Origin: Pseudomonas sp. Irchel 3A7
Lineage (GTDB): Bacteria; Pseudomonadota; Gammaproteobacteria; Pseudomonadales; Pseudomonadaceae
DNA: 64,000 nucleotides
Direction: 5' to 3'
Assembly: GCF_900187565.1 (NCBI RefSeq)
Contig: NZ_FYED01000021.1
Span: 1-64,000 of the forward strand
Part shown: positions 49,397 to 62,273 of the stretch, in pieces
Layout of the letters: every line of letters begins with the position of its first letter
How positions within the stretch are numbered: the first letter of the stretch is position 1
Notes under the pieces: model-generated
The model's input: the letters and a program-made list of their open reading frames with translations, nothing else
What the model was told of the DNA's origin: nothing
The model's database searches: none
Translations under genes and position numbers: made by a program

Positions 49397-50319
49397 GGCA
49401 ATGCTCCTTCGGCAACGGGCTCACCGGGTGCGGTGGCCAAATCCTGGTCGAGGTCGAATCGCTCCAGCAGTCGGCGAGCATCGAAAGGTGCGCGGACCTT
49501 GATGTCGTTATCGAAGTAGCAGAACACTTCGCGGGATTTACGCGCCCTGGGTTTCTGCAGGGGCGCGATCAAATGGGGATCCTTCGGTTGCCGCCCTTGA
49601 TTCCAGGCCTCGATCCGTTCACCCCAGCGTTGCAGTGCCTGCGGCGTGTAGCCGCTGGCGTAGAGTTCTTCGGCACCGTGCAGGCGCAGGTAGATGAAGT
49701 CACTGGTGATGTCTTCGCGATACGGCCATTTACCGGCGGTATCGGCGATCACCAGCGCCGTGTTGTAGCGTTTGAGCAGGCGGACAAAGGCCGGATCGAT
49801 GAAACTGTCGTGACGGATTTCCACGGCGTGGCGCACAGGTTTTTTCTTGTACGCCTTGAGGCTGGCGTGGCCGTGGAGGTGCGAGTCGTGTTGACGGGCG
49901 AGCGTGGCCGCCTCGGCGGTGTTGTGTGGCAATTGTTCGAGGAAGGTCTCGAACAGTTCGGCATCGAATTTGAAGTTGGGCGGGAATTGCCAGAGGATCG
50001 GCCCGAGTTTTTCCTTGAGCTCCAGTACCCCGGAGGCAAAGAAATTCGCCAGGGGCTTGTGGATGTCGCGCAGGCGTTTGATGTGGGTAATGAACCGCGG
50101 AGCCTTGACGCTGAACACGAAATGCACCGGCGTTTCGATGTACCACTGGGCATAGCGCTCGGGCCGTTGCAGGGCGTAAAACGATCCATTGATTTCGATG
50201 CTGTTGACCGCCCTTGACGCGAATTGCAGTTCGCGTCGCTGGGGCAACCCCTTTGGGTAAAAATCCCCCCGCCAGGGCGTGTAGCGCCAACCTGAAATAC
50301 CGATGTGAATCGCCGCCAT
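49393..50319 (-). CDS. DUF72 family protein (YecE type)
   Basis: A 308-residue cytoplasmic TIM-barrel-like protein of unknown function. Family motifs are IGISGWRYTPWRGDFYP (about 6-22), SIEINGSFYALQRPE, FVFSVKAPRFITH, LGPILWQFPPNF and VEIRHDSF. Its end overlaps ybhP by 4 bases, placing it as the first gene of the ybhP-clsB-ybhN operon. In E. coli the family member is elsewhere, so the link with lipid genes is specific to this lineage. A REP element lies just upstream. Confidence 0.86.
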   Translation of the reverse strand: MAAIHIGISGWRYTPWRGDFYPKGLPQRRELQFASRAVNSIEINGSFYALQRPERYAQWYIETPVHFVFSVKAPRFITHIKRLRDIHKPLANFFASGVLELKEKLGPILWQFPPNFKFDAELFETFLEQLPHNTAEAATLARQHDSHLHGHASLKAYKKKPVRHAVEIRHDSFIDPAFVRLLKRYNTALVIADTAGKWPYREDITSDFIYLRLHGAEELYASGYTPQALQRWGERIEAWNQGRQPKDPHLIAPLQKPRARKSREVFCYFDNDIKVRAPFDARRLLERFDLDQDLATAPGEPVAEGALP

Positions 50320-50426
50320 GTCGCCTCCCGTGCGAGTGCCCCATTCTTTTGCTGACTGCGGCGCGACGACGAAAGTTTCGCCGGGGCTACGGACGGTAGC
50401 TTTTCACGAACCACCGCAGATCCACT

Positions 50427-50503
50427 GTGGGAGCGAGCCTGCTCGCGAAGGCGGTGTGTCAGTCACATCAAATTCGAATGTGGCACCGTCTTCGCGAGCA
50501 GGG
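50427..50503. repeat. REP pair, family A, one arm truncated
   Basis: GTGGGAGCGAGCCTGCTCGC at 50427 continues to GAAGGCG; the second arm (50487-50503, CGTCTTCGCGAGCAGGG) has lost its outer part. It lies between the DUF72 and MFS genes and touches the MFS stop codon. Confidence 0.85.
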
Positions 50504-50507
50504 ATTT

Positions 50508-51710
50508 TCAGTGACTGGCGACTACACGGGTCGAGGATTCGGCATACACCGGCCCCAGCCGATCCAGGCGGCCGCTCCACGCGGTCAGCGCCAGTGCCAC
50601 CAGCACTACCAAACCACCAATCCATGCGGTATGGATCAAGCCCATGTGCGCAACGATCAAGCCGCCGCCCCACGCACCACCGGCAATCCCGAGGTTGAAC
50701 GCGGCGATGTTCAGACCCGAAGCCACGTCCACCGCATGGGGTGTGTGATGTTCGGCCTGACGCACCACATAGACTTGCAGCCCCGGCACATTGCCGAACG
50801 CCACGGCACCCCAGACCAGAACGGTGGCCAGCGCCAGCCACGGATTAGCGGCAGTAAAGGTCAGTACAAACAGCACGGCGGCAAGCAGGGCAAAGACGAT
50901 TTTGAGGGCGCTGATCGGGCCGCGTTTATCCGCCAGTTTGCCGCCCCAGATGTTGCCGACGGCCACCGAGATGCCGTAGACCAGCAGCACCAGGCTGACG
51001 GCGCTGGCGCTGAAACCGGATACGTCCTGAAGGATCGGCGCCAGGAAGGTGAAAGCGATGAACGAGCCGCCGTAGCCAATGGCGGTCATGGCGTACACCA
51101 GCAACAGCCGAGGCTGTTTGAGGACCTGCAACTGCTGCAACAGCGACGCGGGTTTGCTGTGGGCGATGTTTTTCGGCACATAGAGCAGGCTGCCAATGAA
51201 GGCGATCACGCCCAAAGCCGACACCGCGAGGAAGGTTTCACGCCAGCCGAAATGCTGGCCGATGAAGGTGCCCAGCGGTACCCCGGTGACCAGTGCCACG
51301 GTGAGGCCAGTGAACATGATGGCGATCGCGCTGGCGGCTTTTTCCTTGGGCACTAGACTGGTGGCGATGGTCGAACCGATCGAGAAAAACACCCCGTGGG
51401 CCAGGCCGGTGACGATTCGCGCCAGGATCAGCGACTCGTAGCCCGGCGCTTTCCAGGCCAGGAGGTTGCCGAGGGTGAACAGTACCATCAGCGACAACAG
51501 CAGCAATTTGCGCGGGACTCTGCCGGTCAGGGCGGTCAATACCGGCGCGCCAACGGCGACACCCAGTGCGTACAGGCTGACCAGCAGGCCGGCGGACGGC
51601 AGGCTGACCCCGAGGTCGGCGCCGATGGTCGGTAACAGGCCAACGATGACGAACTCGGTCGTCCCGATGGCAAAAGCGCTGAGGGTCAGCGCGAGCAAGG
51701 CAATGGGCAT
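50508..51710 (-). CDS. MFS transporter, AraJ/YdhP-type DHA1 family
   Basis: A 400-residue inner-membrane protein with twelve membrane segments. The start MPIALLALTLSAFAIGTTEF (about 1-20) is typical of the AraJ/YdhP group, with GLLPTIGADLGVS next. Motif A is LTGRVPRKLLLL, and GLAHGVFFSIGSTIA follows. The ATG at 51710 with GGAG upstream is preferred to an earlier ATG at 51824. The family exports drugs, sugars or arabinose; the substrate here is not known. Its terminator is likely the REP element just downstream. Confidence 0.88.
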   Translation of the reverse strand: MPIALLALTLSAFAIGTTEFVIVGLLPTIGADLGVSLPSAGLLVSLYALGVAVGAPVLTALTGRVPRKLLLLSLMVLFTLGNLLAWKAPGYESLILARIVTGLAHGVFFSIGSTIATSLVPKEKAASAIAIMFTGLTVALVTGVPLGTFIGQHFGWRETFLAVSALGVIAFIGSLLYVPKNIAHSKPASLLQQLQVLKQPRLLLVYAMTAIGYGGSFIAFTFLAPILQDVSGFSASAVSLVLLVYGISVAVGNIWGGKLADKRGPISALKIVFALLAAVLFVLTFTAANPWLALATVLVWGAVAFGNVPGLQVYVVRQAEHHTPHAVDVASGLNIAAFNLGIAGGAWGGGLIVAHMGLIHTAWIGGLVVLVALALTAWSGRLDRLGPVYAESSTRVVASH

Positions 51711-51834
51711 GGCTGCAACTCCGGTGGATTGATGTGATGGGGCGCAGTGTCGGGGTTTGGGTTGTGCGGAAAAATACAGGGATGGGCATTTGATATTTGC
51801 GTAGCGGTCAAATATCGCCAGCACAGTGCAATAC

Positions 51835-51849
51835 CTGTGGCGAGGGAGC
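51835..51849 (+). repeat. Partial family B REP sequence
   Basis: CTGTGGCGAGGGAGC equals the outer arm of the inverted repeat at 60656-60789. It lies upstream of the mechanosensitive channel gene and lacks the rest of the unit. Confidence 0.6.
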
Positions 51850-51915
51850 CACCACCGAACTTACCGGCCATTTCCCGATCAGTTCCTTACAGTCACATCC
51901 AAGGGAGCGGATACG

Positions 51916-54036
51916 TTGATCAAGCTCAAGACCGCGATTTTACTGGGGGCGCTGCTGTTAATTGGCAGCGAGGAACTGGACGCGGCAGCCATCCCGGGCC
52001 TGCCGGCGGCCACCGCGACACCACCGGCACATCCGCAACCGCTGGTGCAAGGCGGGTTGTTGGGGGCCATCAGTTCGAGCATCGATGAAGTACAGGAAAA
52101 ACTCGATCTCAACGAAAACCTGGTCGACGCCTGGCGCTTGCGCGCCGACCGTGCAGCCGATGAAGTGGATCAACTGGTCAATCGTCCATCGGCCCGGTCG
52201 GCCTGGAGTGTGGCGGGGGATTTCCTGCTGTTGACCGCGGTGTGGGCAGGCGTCTTCGGCCTGCTTTGGATGTTCGGCAGGTTTTTGACCGAGCTTCTGT
52301 GCCGGCATCGCTTGCTGCTCAGTCGCGAGCGCGGCCAGGCCTTGCTGGGCTACGTGTTGCCCTACAGCATTCCCGCGGTGATCAGCCTGCCGCTGACGAT
52401 CTATGCCAGCCAGTTTTTGCCCGTCTCGGCCGGCCGGGCAATGGCCTTGTGTTTTGCCTATGCCACCAGCAGCGGCATTTTCGCCGCGTCCTTGGTGATG
52501 TCGCTGGTGGTGCTGTTCAACGCCGGTCACAAGCGCAGGGCGGTGCAGATCATTCGCCAGGACAGTCCGCGACCGCTGTTTCTGATCGGCTTTCTGGTCG
52601 CCCTGAGCGATGCCCTGACCAGCCCGCAGATCGCTCATCAGCTGGGCAGTAACCTCACCAGCAGCATGGCGGTATTTACCGGTCTGGCGGCATCGATTTC
52701 TTTTGGCCTGCTGGTGTTCCGCCTGCGCCGTCCAGTGGCTCAGGTAATCCGCATTCTGCCGCTGGCCCAGCGGCGTTCGCAGCCGGCCTTGCGCGAAACC
52801 CTGCGGATTTTTTCCGGACTCTGGTATTGGCCGATTCTGTTGATGGTGCTGGTTTCGATCATCAACCTGATCAGCATCAGCGAAGACAATCAGCAGGTGT
52901 TGCGCAGTGCGCTGTTTACCACGGTGTTGCTGATTGCCACGGTGTTTCTGAGCACCACGTTGCATCACCTGTTCAAGTCGCGCAACGCAGTGGAGCTGCG
53001 CCGCAGCAGTGCCTACAAGGAACGCTTCCTGAACCTGTCCCACGCCTTGTTGCGCATCGCCATGGCCATCGTGTTCATTGATATTCTCGGGCGCATCTGG
53101 GGCGTATCGCTGTTCGAGTTCGCAGTGAGCAATTCGGTCGGACGGGCGATCAGCGACTCGCTGAGCCACATCGGTTTGATCTTCCTGATCACCTGGATGG
53201 TCTGGGTGGTGCTGGACACGGCGATCCAGGAAGCCCTGAAACCACCGGTCAACAAACGCTCGGCACGCCAACCCAGTACCCGGGTCAAGACCATCCTGCC
53301 GCTGCTGCGCAACGCGATCAAAATTATTCTGGTGGTGATCTGCGCGATCACCACCATGGCCAATCTGGGCATCAACGTGGCACCTTTCCTGGCCGGTGCC
53401 GGTGTCGTGGGGCTGGCGATCGGCTTTGGTTCCCAGCAACTGGTGCAGGACGTCATCACCGGGTTGTTCATCATCATCGAAGACACCTTGTCCATCGGCG
53501 ACTGGGTGGTGCTCGACTCCGGGCACGCCGGCACCGTCGAAGGCCTGACCATTCGTACCTTGCGCCTGCGTGACGGCAAGGGGTTTGTGCACTCGGTGCC
53601 GTTCGGCCAGATCAAGGCCGTGACCAATCAATCACGGCAGTTTGCCTATGCGTTCTTTTCGGTGCAGTTCACCTACGACACCGACGTCGACAAGGCCATC
53701 GAACTCATCCGCGAGGCGGGGCACTCCATCAGCGACGACCCGTTCCTCAGGTACAACCTGCAAGGTCCGCTGGATGTGTTCGGCGTCGACAAGATGGACC
53801 TCAACGGTGTGGTGCTGACGGCGCAGTTTCGCACGGTATCAGGTGGGCAATATGCGGTGAGCCGGGCGTTCAACCAGCGTTTGAAAAAGCTTGTGGATAA
53901 CAGTCCATGGGTGCATTTCGCGCAGACTTATCCACAGCAGGTTTTGATGCCCAGGCAAGCGGAGCCGATGCACGATGGTGCGGCAGAGCCGGAGCACTCG
54001 GCGGTGTTGATGACGGATCGGCCGCGCACTCAGTAA
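51916..54036 (+). CDS. MscS-family mechanosensitive channel, YbiO type
   Basis: Opens under membrane tension to release solutes in osmotic downshift. The protein has 706 residues. A signal peptide (MIKLKTAILLGALLLIGSEE) is followed by a periplasmic part and several membrane helices. The pore helix and beta domain are at about 450-580, with APFLAGAGVVGLAIGFGSQQ and VQDVITGLFIIIEDTLSIGD. The C-terminus is short and polar. The start is taken as TTG at 51916, because GGGAGCGG lies before it and the secretion signal begins there; an upstream ATG at 51826 would add 30 unlike residues. Confidence 0.87.
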   Translation: MIKLKTAILLGALLLIGSEELDAAAIPGLPAATATPPAHPQPLVQGGLLGAISSSIDEVQEKLDLNENLVDAWRLRADRAADEVDQLVNRPSARSAWSVAGDFLLLTAVWAGVFGLLWMFGRFLTELLCRHRLLLSRERGQALLGYVLPYSIPAVISLPLTIYASQFLPVSAGRAMALCFAYATSSGIFAASLVMSLVVLFNAGHKRRAVQIIRQDSPRPLFLIGFLVALSDALTSPQIAHQLGSNLTSSMAVFTGLAASISFGLLVFRLRRPVAQVIRILPLAQRRSQPALRETLRIFSGLWYWPILLMVLVSIINLISISEDNQQVLRSALFTTVLLIATVFLSTTLHHLFKSRNAVELRRSSAYKERFLNLSHALLRIAMAIVFIDILGRIWGVSLFEFAVSNSVGRAISDSLSHIGLIFLITWMVWVVLDTAIQEALKPPVNKRSARQPSTRVKTILPLLRNAIKIILVVICAITTMANLGINVAPFLAGAGVVGLAIGFGSQQLVQDVITGLFIIIEDTLSIGDWVVLDSGHAGTVEGLTIRTLRLRDGKGFVHSVPFGQIKAVTNQSRQFAYAFFSVQFTYDTDVDKAIELIREAGHSISDDPFLRYNLQGPLDVFGVDKMDLNGVVLTAQFRTVSGGQYAVSRAFNQRLKKLVDNSPWVHFAQTYPQQVLMPRQAEPMHDGAAEPEHSAVLMTDRPRTQ

Positions 54037-54052
54037 GGAGGGGGACAGTGAT

Positions 54053-54155
54053 GGCCTCTTCGCGAGCAGGCTCGCTCCCACAGTGATCTGTTTTGTAGGC
54101 AGGATTTGAGTCGGACACAAATCCCTTTTGGGAGCGGGCTTGCCCGCGAAGGGCC
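54053..54155. repeat. Two REP units, one a variant
   Basis: A standard family A arm at 54053-54081, then a variant (TTTTGGGAGCGGGCTTGCCC followed by GCGAAGGGCC) at 54126-54155. They lie between the converging mscS and lhr genes. Confidence 0.85.
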
Positions 54156-54168
54156 GGATCGGACAGCA

Positions 54169-58473
<4,305 letters not shown>

Positions 58474-58539
58474 GGTCTGATTTATGCGGGTGAGACGGGG
58501 AAGATGCAAGTACCGCTCAAGATCTTCGTTGGCCATTAA

Positions 58540-58626
58540 GGCCTCTTCGCGAGCAGGCTCGCTCCCACAGTGAATTGGTGTACGCCGCAGCCCCTTTGTG
58601 GGAGCGAGCCTGCTCGCGAAGAGGCC
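58540..58626. repeat. REP pair (REPIN), family A
   Basis: Arms at 58540-58568 and 58598-58626 are 29-base perfect reverse complements with a 29-base spacer. The pair lies immediately upstream of lhr. Confidence 0.93.
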
Positions 58627-58782
58627 GGCACAGGCGATGCAAATCCCGGGCATCTACACTTTACGGATGACGGTTGCGCACTAAACCCGCAAAATGCAAC
58701 GATTCCGGCAACTATCGACGGCATCGCCCGCGAGTGCTGTCGATAAAACCATTGTTTCAATCAGACTGGGCCTGCTGACTCT

Positions 58783-59667
58783 ATGCGAATGCGCCTTATG
58801 TTACTGGGCGGCGGAAATGCCCTTGGGCAGGCGCTGATTCGCCTCGGTGCGGAGGAAGACATCGGTTTCCTCGCCCCCCGCCCACCACAAGATGGCTGGG
58901 ACGCCGCGAGCCTGACGCAATTGCTCGACGACACCCGTCCGGACGCGTTGATCAACCTCGCCTACTACTTCGACTGGTTCCAGGCGGAGACGGTCAGCGA
59001 GCAGCGTCTGGCCGGGCAGGAGCGGGCGGTCGAGCGCCTGGCCGAACTGTGCCAGCATCACAACATCGTTCTCTTGCAGCCTTCGAGCTATCGCGTGTTC
59101 GATGGCTCGCGCGCCACCGCCTACAGCGAAAAAGACGAACCGGTGCCGCTCGGCCTGCGTGGTCAGGCCTTGTGGCGGATCGAACAGAGCGTGCGCGCCA
59201 CTTGCCCGCAACACGTATTGTTGCGCTTCGGCTGGCTGCTCGATGATAGCCCCGAAGGCACCCTCGGGCGGTTCCTCGACCGGGCCGAACACCCGGAAGA
59301 GCTGCTGATGGCCGATGATCGCCGAGGCAATCCAACGCCGGTGGATGACGCCGCCCGTGTGATCATTTCAGTCCTCAAGCAACTCGACTGCGCGGCGCCG
59401 CTGTGGGGCACCTACCACTACGCCGGGCACGAAGCGACCACGCCGCTGGCGCTGGGACAAGCTATCCTCAGCGAAGCACGCGCCTTGCACCCGCTGGCCA
59501 TCGAAGCGCCGACCGCCCAGGCCCACGCCGCGCGGCCGGACGCTGCCGAAGAACCGCAACACGCGGTGCTGGCCTGCAAGAAAATTCTGCACACGTTCGG
59601 GATCAAGCCACGCGCCTGGCGCGCCGCTCTCCCGGGCCTACTGGACAGGTTCTATCGCCATGGCTGA
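58783..59667 (+). CDS. RmlD-like sugar nucleotide-binding protein, catalytic residues lost
   Basis: A 294-residue short-chain dehydrogenase-fold protein. The N-terminal dinucleotide motif is LLGGGNALGQALIRLG, and the RmlD pattern continues with INLAYYFDWFQAE and QPSSYRVFDG. At the place of the RmlD Tyr-x-x-x-Lys catalytic motif (NVYGESKLAGEQ in RmlD) it reads GLRGQALWRIEQ, so both Tyr and Lys appear to be missing. It probably binds a sugar nucleotide or cofactor but lacks dTDP-rhamnose synthase activity. It overlaps the epimerase gene by 8 bases. The pair matches PA4069-PA4068 of P. aeruginosa (recalled). Confidence 0.75.
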   Translation: MRMRLMLLGGGNALGQALIRLGAEEDIGFLAPRPPQDGWDAASLTQLLDDTRPDALINLAYYFDWFQAETVSEQRLAGQERAVERLAELCQHHNIVLLQPSSYRVFDGSRATAYSEKDEPVPLGLRGQALWRIEQSVRATCPQHVLLRFGWLLDDSPEGTLGRFLDRAEHPEELLMADDRRGNPTPVDDAARVIISVLKQLDCAAPLWGTYHYAGHEATTPLALGQAILSEARALHPLAIEAPTAQAHAARPDAAEEPQHAVLACKKILHTFGIKPRAWRAALPGLLDRFYRHG

Positions 59668-60589
59668 CGCTCCCGTTCTGATCACCGGCGGTGCCGGTTT
59701 CATCGGTTCGCACCTGACTGACGCCTTGCTCGCCAAGGGGTATTCGGTGCGGATTCTCGACGACCTGTCCACCGGCAAGCGCAGCAACCTGCCGCTGGAC
59801 AATCCCAAGGTCGAACTGATCGTTGGCGACGTCGCCGATGCCGCGCTGGTGGCACGGTCGATGGCCGGTTGCAGTGCAGTCGCGCATCTGGCGGCGGTGG
59901 CCTCGGTACAGGCCTCGGTGGACGATCCGGTAAAGACTCACCAGAGTAATTTCATCGGCTCGCTGAATGTCTGCGAAGCCATGCGCCAGTCCGGCGTCAA
60001 GCGTGTGCTGTTTGCTTCCAGCGCAGCGGTATATGGCAACAATGGCGAAGGCGAGTCTATCGATGAAGACACGCCCAAGGCGCCGCTGACGCCCTACGCC
60101 TCGGACAAATTGGCCAGCGAGCATTACTTCGATTTCTACCGGCGCGAACATGCCCTGGAACCCGTGATTTTCCGCTTCTTCAACATCTTCGGTCCGCGCC
60201 AGGATCCATCCTCGCCGTACTCCGGGGTGATCAGCATTTTCAGCGAACGCTCGCAGAAAGGCCTGCCGATCACCGTGTTTGGTGACGGTGAGCAGACGCG
60301 GGATTTCGTGTACGTCGAGGATCTGGTCGATCTGCTGGTGCAAGCCATCGAAAAACCGCAGGTGGAAGTCGGTGCGGTCAACGTCGGCTGGAACCAGGCA
60401 ACCACCCTCAAGCAACTGCTCGAAGCACTGAAAGCGGTGGTCGGTGATTTGCCACCGGTGAACTATGGCCCGGCACGTTCCGGCGATATCCGCCATTCAC
60501 GGGCTGATAACCGGCGTTTGCTCGAACGTTTTACCCGCCCGCAGCAGACCGCGATGAGCGTCGGACTGGCTCGGTTGCTGGGGCGCTGA
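59660..60589 (+). CDS. NAD-dependent sugar-nucleotide epimerase/dehydratase
   Basis: A 309-residue extended SDR enzyme. The NAD motif is ITGGAGFIGSHL (about 8-19); the catalytic residues are in FASSAAVYG (Ser) and PYASDKLASEHY (Tyr-x-x-x-Lys). The UDP-sugar-binding region is RFFNIFGPRQDPSSPYSGVI, and TRDFVYVEDLVDLL is further down. This fits a UDP-glucose or UDP-GlcNAc 4-epimerase such as GalE/WbpP; the exact sugar is not known. It is coupled to the RmlD-like pseudoenzyme upstream (8-base overlap). A terminator lies 15 bases past the stop. Confidence 0.9.
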   Translation: MADAPVLITGGAGFIGSHLTDALLAKGYSVRILDDLSTGKRSNLPLDNPKVELIVGDVADAALVARSMAGCSAVAHLAAVASVQASVDDPVKTHQSNFIGSLNVCEAMRQSGVKRVLFASSAAVYGNNGEGESIDEDTPKAPLTPYASDKLASEHYFDFYRREHALEPVIFRFFNIFGPRQDPSSPYSGVISIFSERSQKGLPITVFGDGEQTRDFVYVEDLVDLLVQAIEKPQVEVGAVNVGWNQATTLKQLLEALKAVVGDLPPVNYGPARSGDIRHSRADNRRLLERFTRPQQTAMSVGLARLLGR

Positions 60590-60604
60590 GCTGTTCAAAC
60601 CCAC

Positions 60605-60634
60605 AAAAAAGGCGCCCTTGAGAGGCGCCTTTTT
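60605..60634 (+). terminator. Terminator after the epimerase gene
   Basis: AAAAAAGGCGCC-CTTGAGA-GGCGCCTTTTT, a strong hairpin with A and T tracts; may work in both directions. Confidence 0.92.
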
Positions 60635-60655
60635 CATGGGCATCGCTTAGAAAAT

Positions 60656-60789
60656 CTGTGGCGAGGGAGCTTGCTCCCGCTCGGCTGCGCAGCAGCCGTA
60701 AATCCGGTAAATACGGTTTGTTTGAATCACCGCTGTCGCCGATCCTGGGGCCGCTTCGCAGCCCAGCGGGAGCAAGCTCCCTCGCCACA
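60656..60789. repeat. REP pair, family B
   Basis: CTGTGGCGAGGGAGCTTGCT (60656) and AGCAAGCTCCCTCGCCACA (ending 60789) form long arms that continue into CCCGCT / AGCGGG and a GGCTGCG / CGCAGCC segment. A 49-base middle separates them. The sequence differs from family A and lies between the epimerase and oprG 3' ends. Confidence 0.9.
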
Positions 60790-60821
60790 ATTGCCCGCAG
60801 TCACCACCACGTGATTGCTCG

Positions 60822-61520
60822 TTAGAACTTGTAGCCCAGGCCCACCATGTAGACGAACGGATCCGCATCCACGTTCACCCGTGCCCGGGTGCCCGGTGCG
60901 ACGGCGTTGTTTTCCACGGTCGCGCGGGTGTCGATGTCGATGTAGCGCAACTGGGCGTTGAGCAGGATGTTGTCGGTCAGCATGTAGTCGGCACCGACCT
61001 GCCAGGCCACGCCCCAGGAGTTTTTGGTGTTGAAGTTGCTGAAACCATTGGCGCGCGCTTCGCTGCTCAGGTGTTCATCGTACATCCAGGTGTAGTTGAC
61101 GCCAGCACCGACATAGGGCTGGAACGCGGACTTGGAGTCGAGCGGGTAATACACCAGGCTCAAGGTCGGCGGCAGTTGATTGAAACTGCCGAGCTTGCCG
61201 TTGGCTGCACTCAGGGCTGTGCCCTTGAGTTTTACATCATGCTCGAACGGCGTGGCCGCCAGCAATTCGATGCCCAGGTGATCGGTGATCATGTAGGCGA
61301 AGTTCAGGCCTAGTTGCGTGTCGCTGCTCAGCGTCGCCTTGCCGCCCAGATCGGCGCCGCTCAATGGGCCCTGATCGACCTTGACGGTGGAACTGTCGGT
61401 ATTGGGGTCGACGGTGATCGCGCCGGCACGCAAGAGGATGTCACCTTTTTCGTGGGCGTGGGTGAGCGGGGCTGCGAGCGCGAGGGCAAACAGCGTGGCG
61501 CCGAGCAGGGGCTTGTTCAT
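60822..61520 (-). CDS. oprG: OmpW-family outer membrane protein OprG
   Basis: A small eight-stranded outer-membrane beta barrel; OprG of P. aeruginosa is linked to uptake of small amino acids and hydrophobic molecules. The 232 residues start with a signal peptide (MNKPLLGATLFALALAAPLTHA, cleavage near 22), then GDILLRAGAITVDPN. Further OmpW features are LSLVYYPLDSKSAFQPYVGA and the C-terminal FVYMVGLGYKF with terminal Phe for barrel insertion. It lies next to the epimerase genes as PA4067 does in P. aeruginosa. A REP pair lies upstream. Confidence 0.93.
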   Translation of the reverse strand: MNKPLLGATLFALALAAPLTHAHEKGDILLRAGAITVDPNTDSSTVKVDQGPLSGADLGGKATLSSDTQLGLNFAYMITDHLGIELLAATPFEHDVKLKGTALSAANGKLGSFNQLPPTLSLVYYPLDSKSAFQPYVGAGVNYTWMYDEHLSSEARANGFSNFNTKNSWGVAWQVGADYMLTDNILLNAQLRYIDIDTRATVENNAVAPGTRARVNVDADPFVYMVGLGYKF

Positions 61521-61639
61521 GGGGGCTCCAAAGGACGTTAAAAATCTTTGATGTCCAATGGTAAGGCGCCTAACGATTTGGTCTTTTGACTCAGCTCAAA
61601 GGAAACGGTGATGGGGTTGGTTTTTGCGGAGGCTTCGAT

Positions 61640-61710
61640 GGCCTCTTCGCGAGCAGGCTCGCTCCCACATTTGGAATGCGTTCCCTGTGGGAGCGAGCCT
61701 GCTCGCGAAG
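61640..61710. repeat. REP pair (REPIN), family A
   Basis: Arms at 61640-61668 and 61687-61710 share GTGGGAGCGAGCCTGCTCGC in opposite orientation, around an 18-base spacer. It lies between oprG and the DUF3299 gene, close to the oprG promoter region. Confidence 0.92.
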
Positions 61711-61743
61711 ACTATTTTTCAGGCGACGGTTAATTGCCGGGAT

Positions 61744-62262
61744 TCACTCCGGCAGTTCATACAGGTAAATCTTGTCTGCCTCCATCTGATACCCGGCATC
61801 CGCCAACTCGCTGGAGGACGGTTTGACCTGCATCGCGCCTTCGATCCAGTACGGCTGGTACAACTCGTCGAGCTTCACGCCCACTTCGCTTTTGACGTGC
61901 ACGATCTGGTTCGATGGCGGTGGCGGTACGTGGATGCAGGCGCCGAAGTACGGCACCAGCAGAAAGTCCGTGGTGCGACCTTCCTCACTCACTTCCAGCG
62001 GCACGATGTACCCCGGCAAACGAATGTTCTGGCCATCGAGGGCTTTGACCACCGGTGCGTTGGGCATGTCCTGTTTGGCCGCTGGCGCGGATTCGGCGGA
62101 CAGCGTATCGCTCATCTTCGACAGATCGTGCAGCGGCGTCATGTTCGGCACTTCCGGCGGGGCGTCCGGCGGGATCATTTCCGACCAGGTGAGCTCTTTC
62201 GGCTCGGCCGCCCACAGCGGCAGGGCGACCAGCATCAACAGCGCAAAAACAGCGCGGGGCAT
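61744..62262 (-). CDS. DUF3299 family exported protein
   Basis: The 172 residues begin with a signal peptide (MPRAVFALLMLVALPLWAAEP), so the protein is periplasmic or surface-anchored. The body carries the DUF3299 pattern: LTWSEMIPPD, RLPGYIVPLE, TDFLLVPYFGACIHVPPPPS and QIVHVK. The ATG at 62262 is chosen because it starts the signal; the longer frame is unlike the family. It lies 11 bases after the ABC permease gene and is the last gene of that operon. The order matches PA4066-PA4064 of P. aeruginosa, a zinc-regulated ABC locus (recalled), so a role in metal uptake is possible. Confidence 0.85.
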   Translation of the reverse strand: MPRAVFALLMLVALPLWAAEPKELTWSEMIPPDAPPEVPNMTPLHDLSKMSDTLSAESAPAAKQDMPNAPVVKALDGQNIRLPGYIVPLEVSEEGRTTDFLLVPYFGACIHVPPPPSNQIVHVKSEVGVKLDELYQPYWIEGAMQVKPSSSELADAGYQMEADKIYLYELPE

Positions 62263-62273
62263 TTTCAAGGTCC

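Noticed and set aside
51958..53631. A 557-codon minus-strand frame inside the mechanosensitive channel gene
   Set aside because: It is a His/Gln-rich shadow of a gene with clear MscS motifs.
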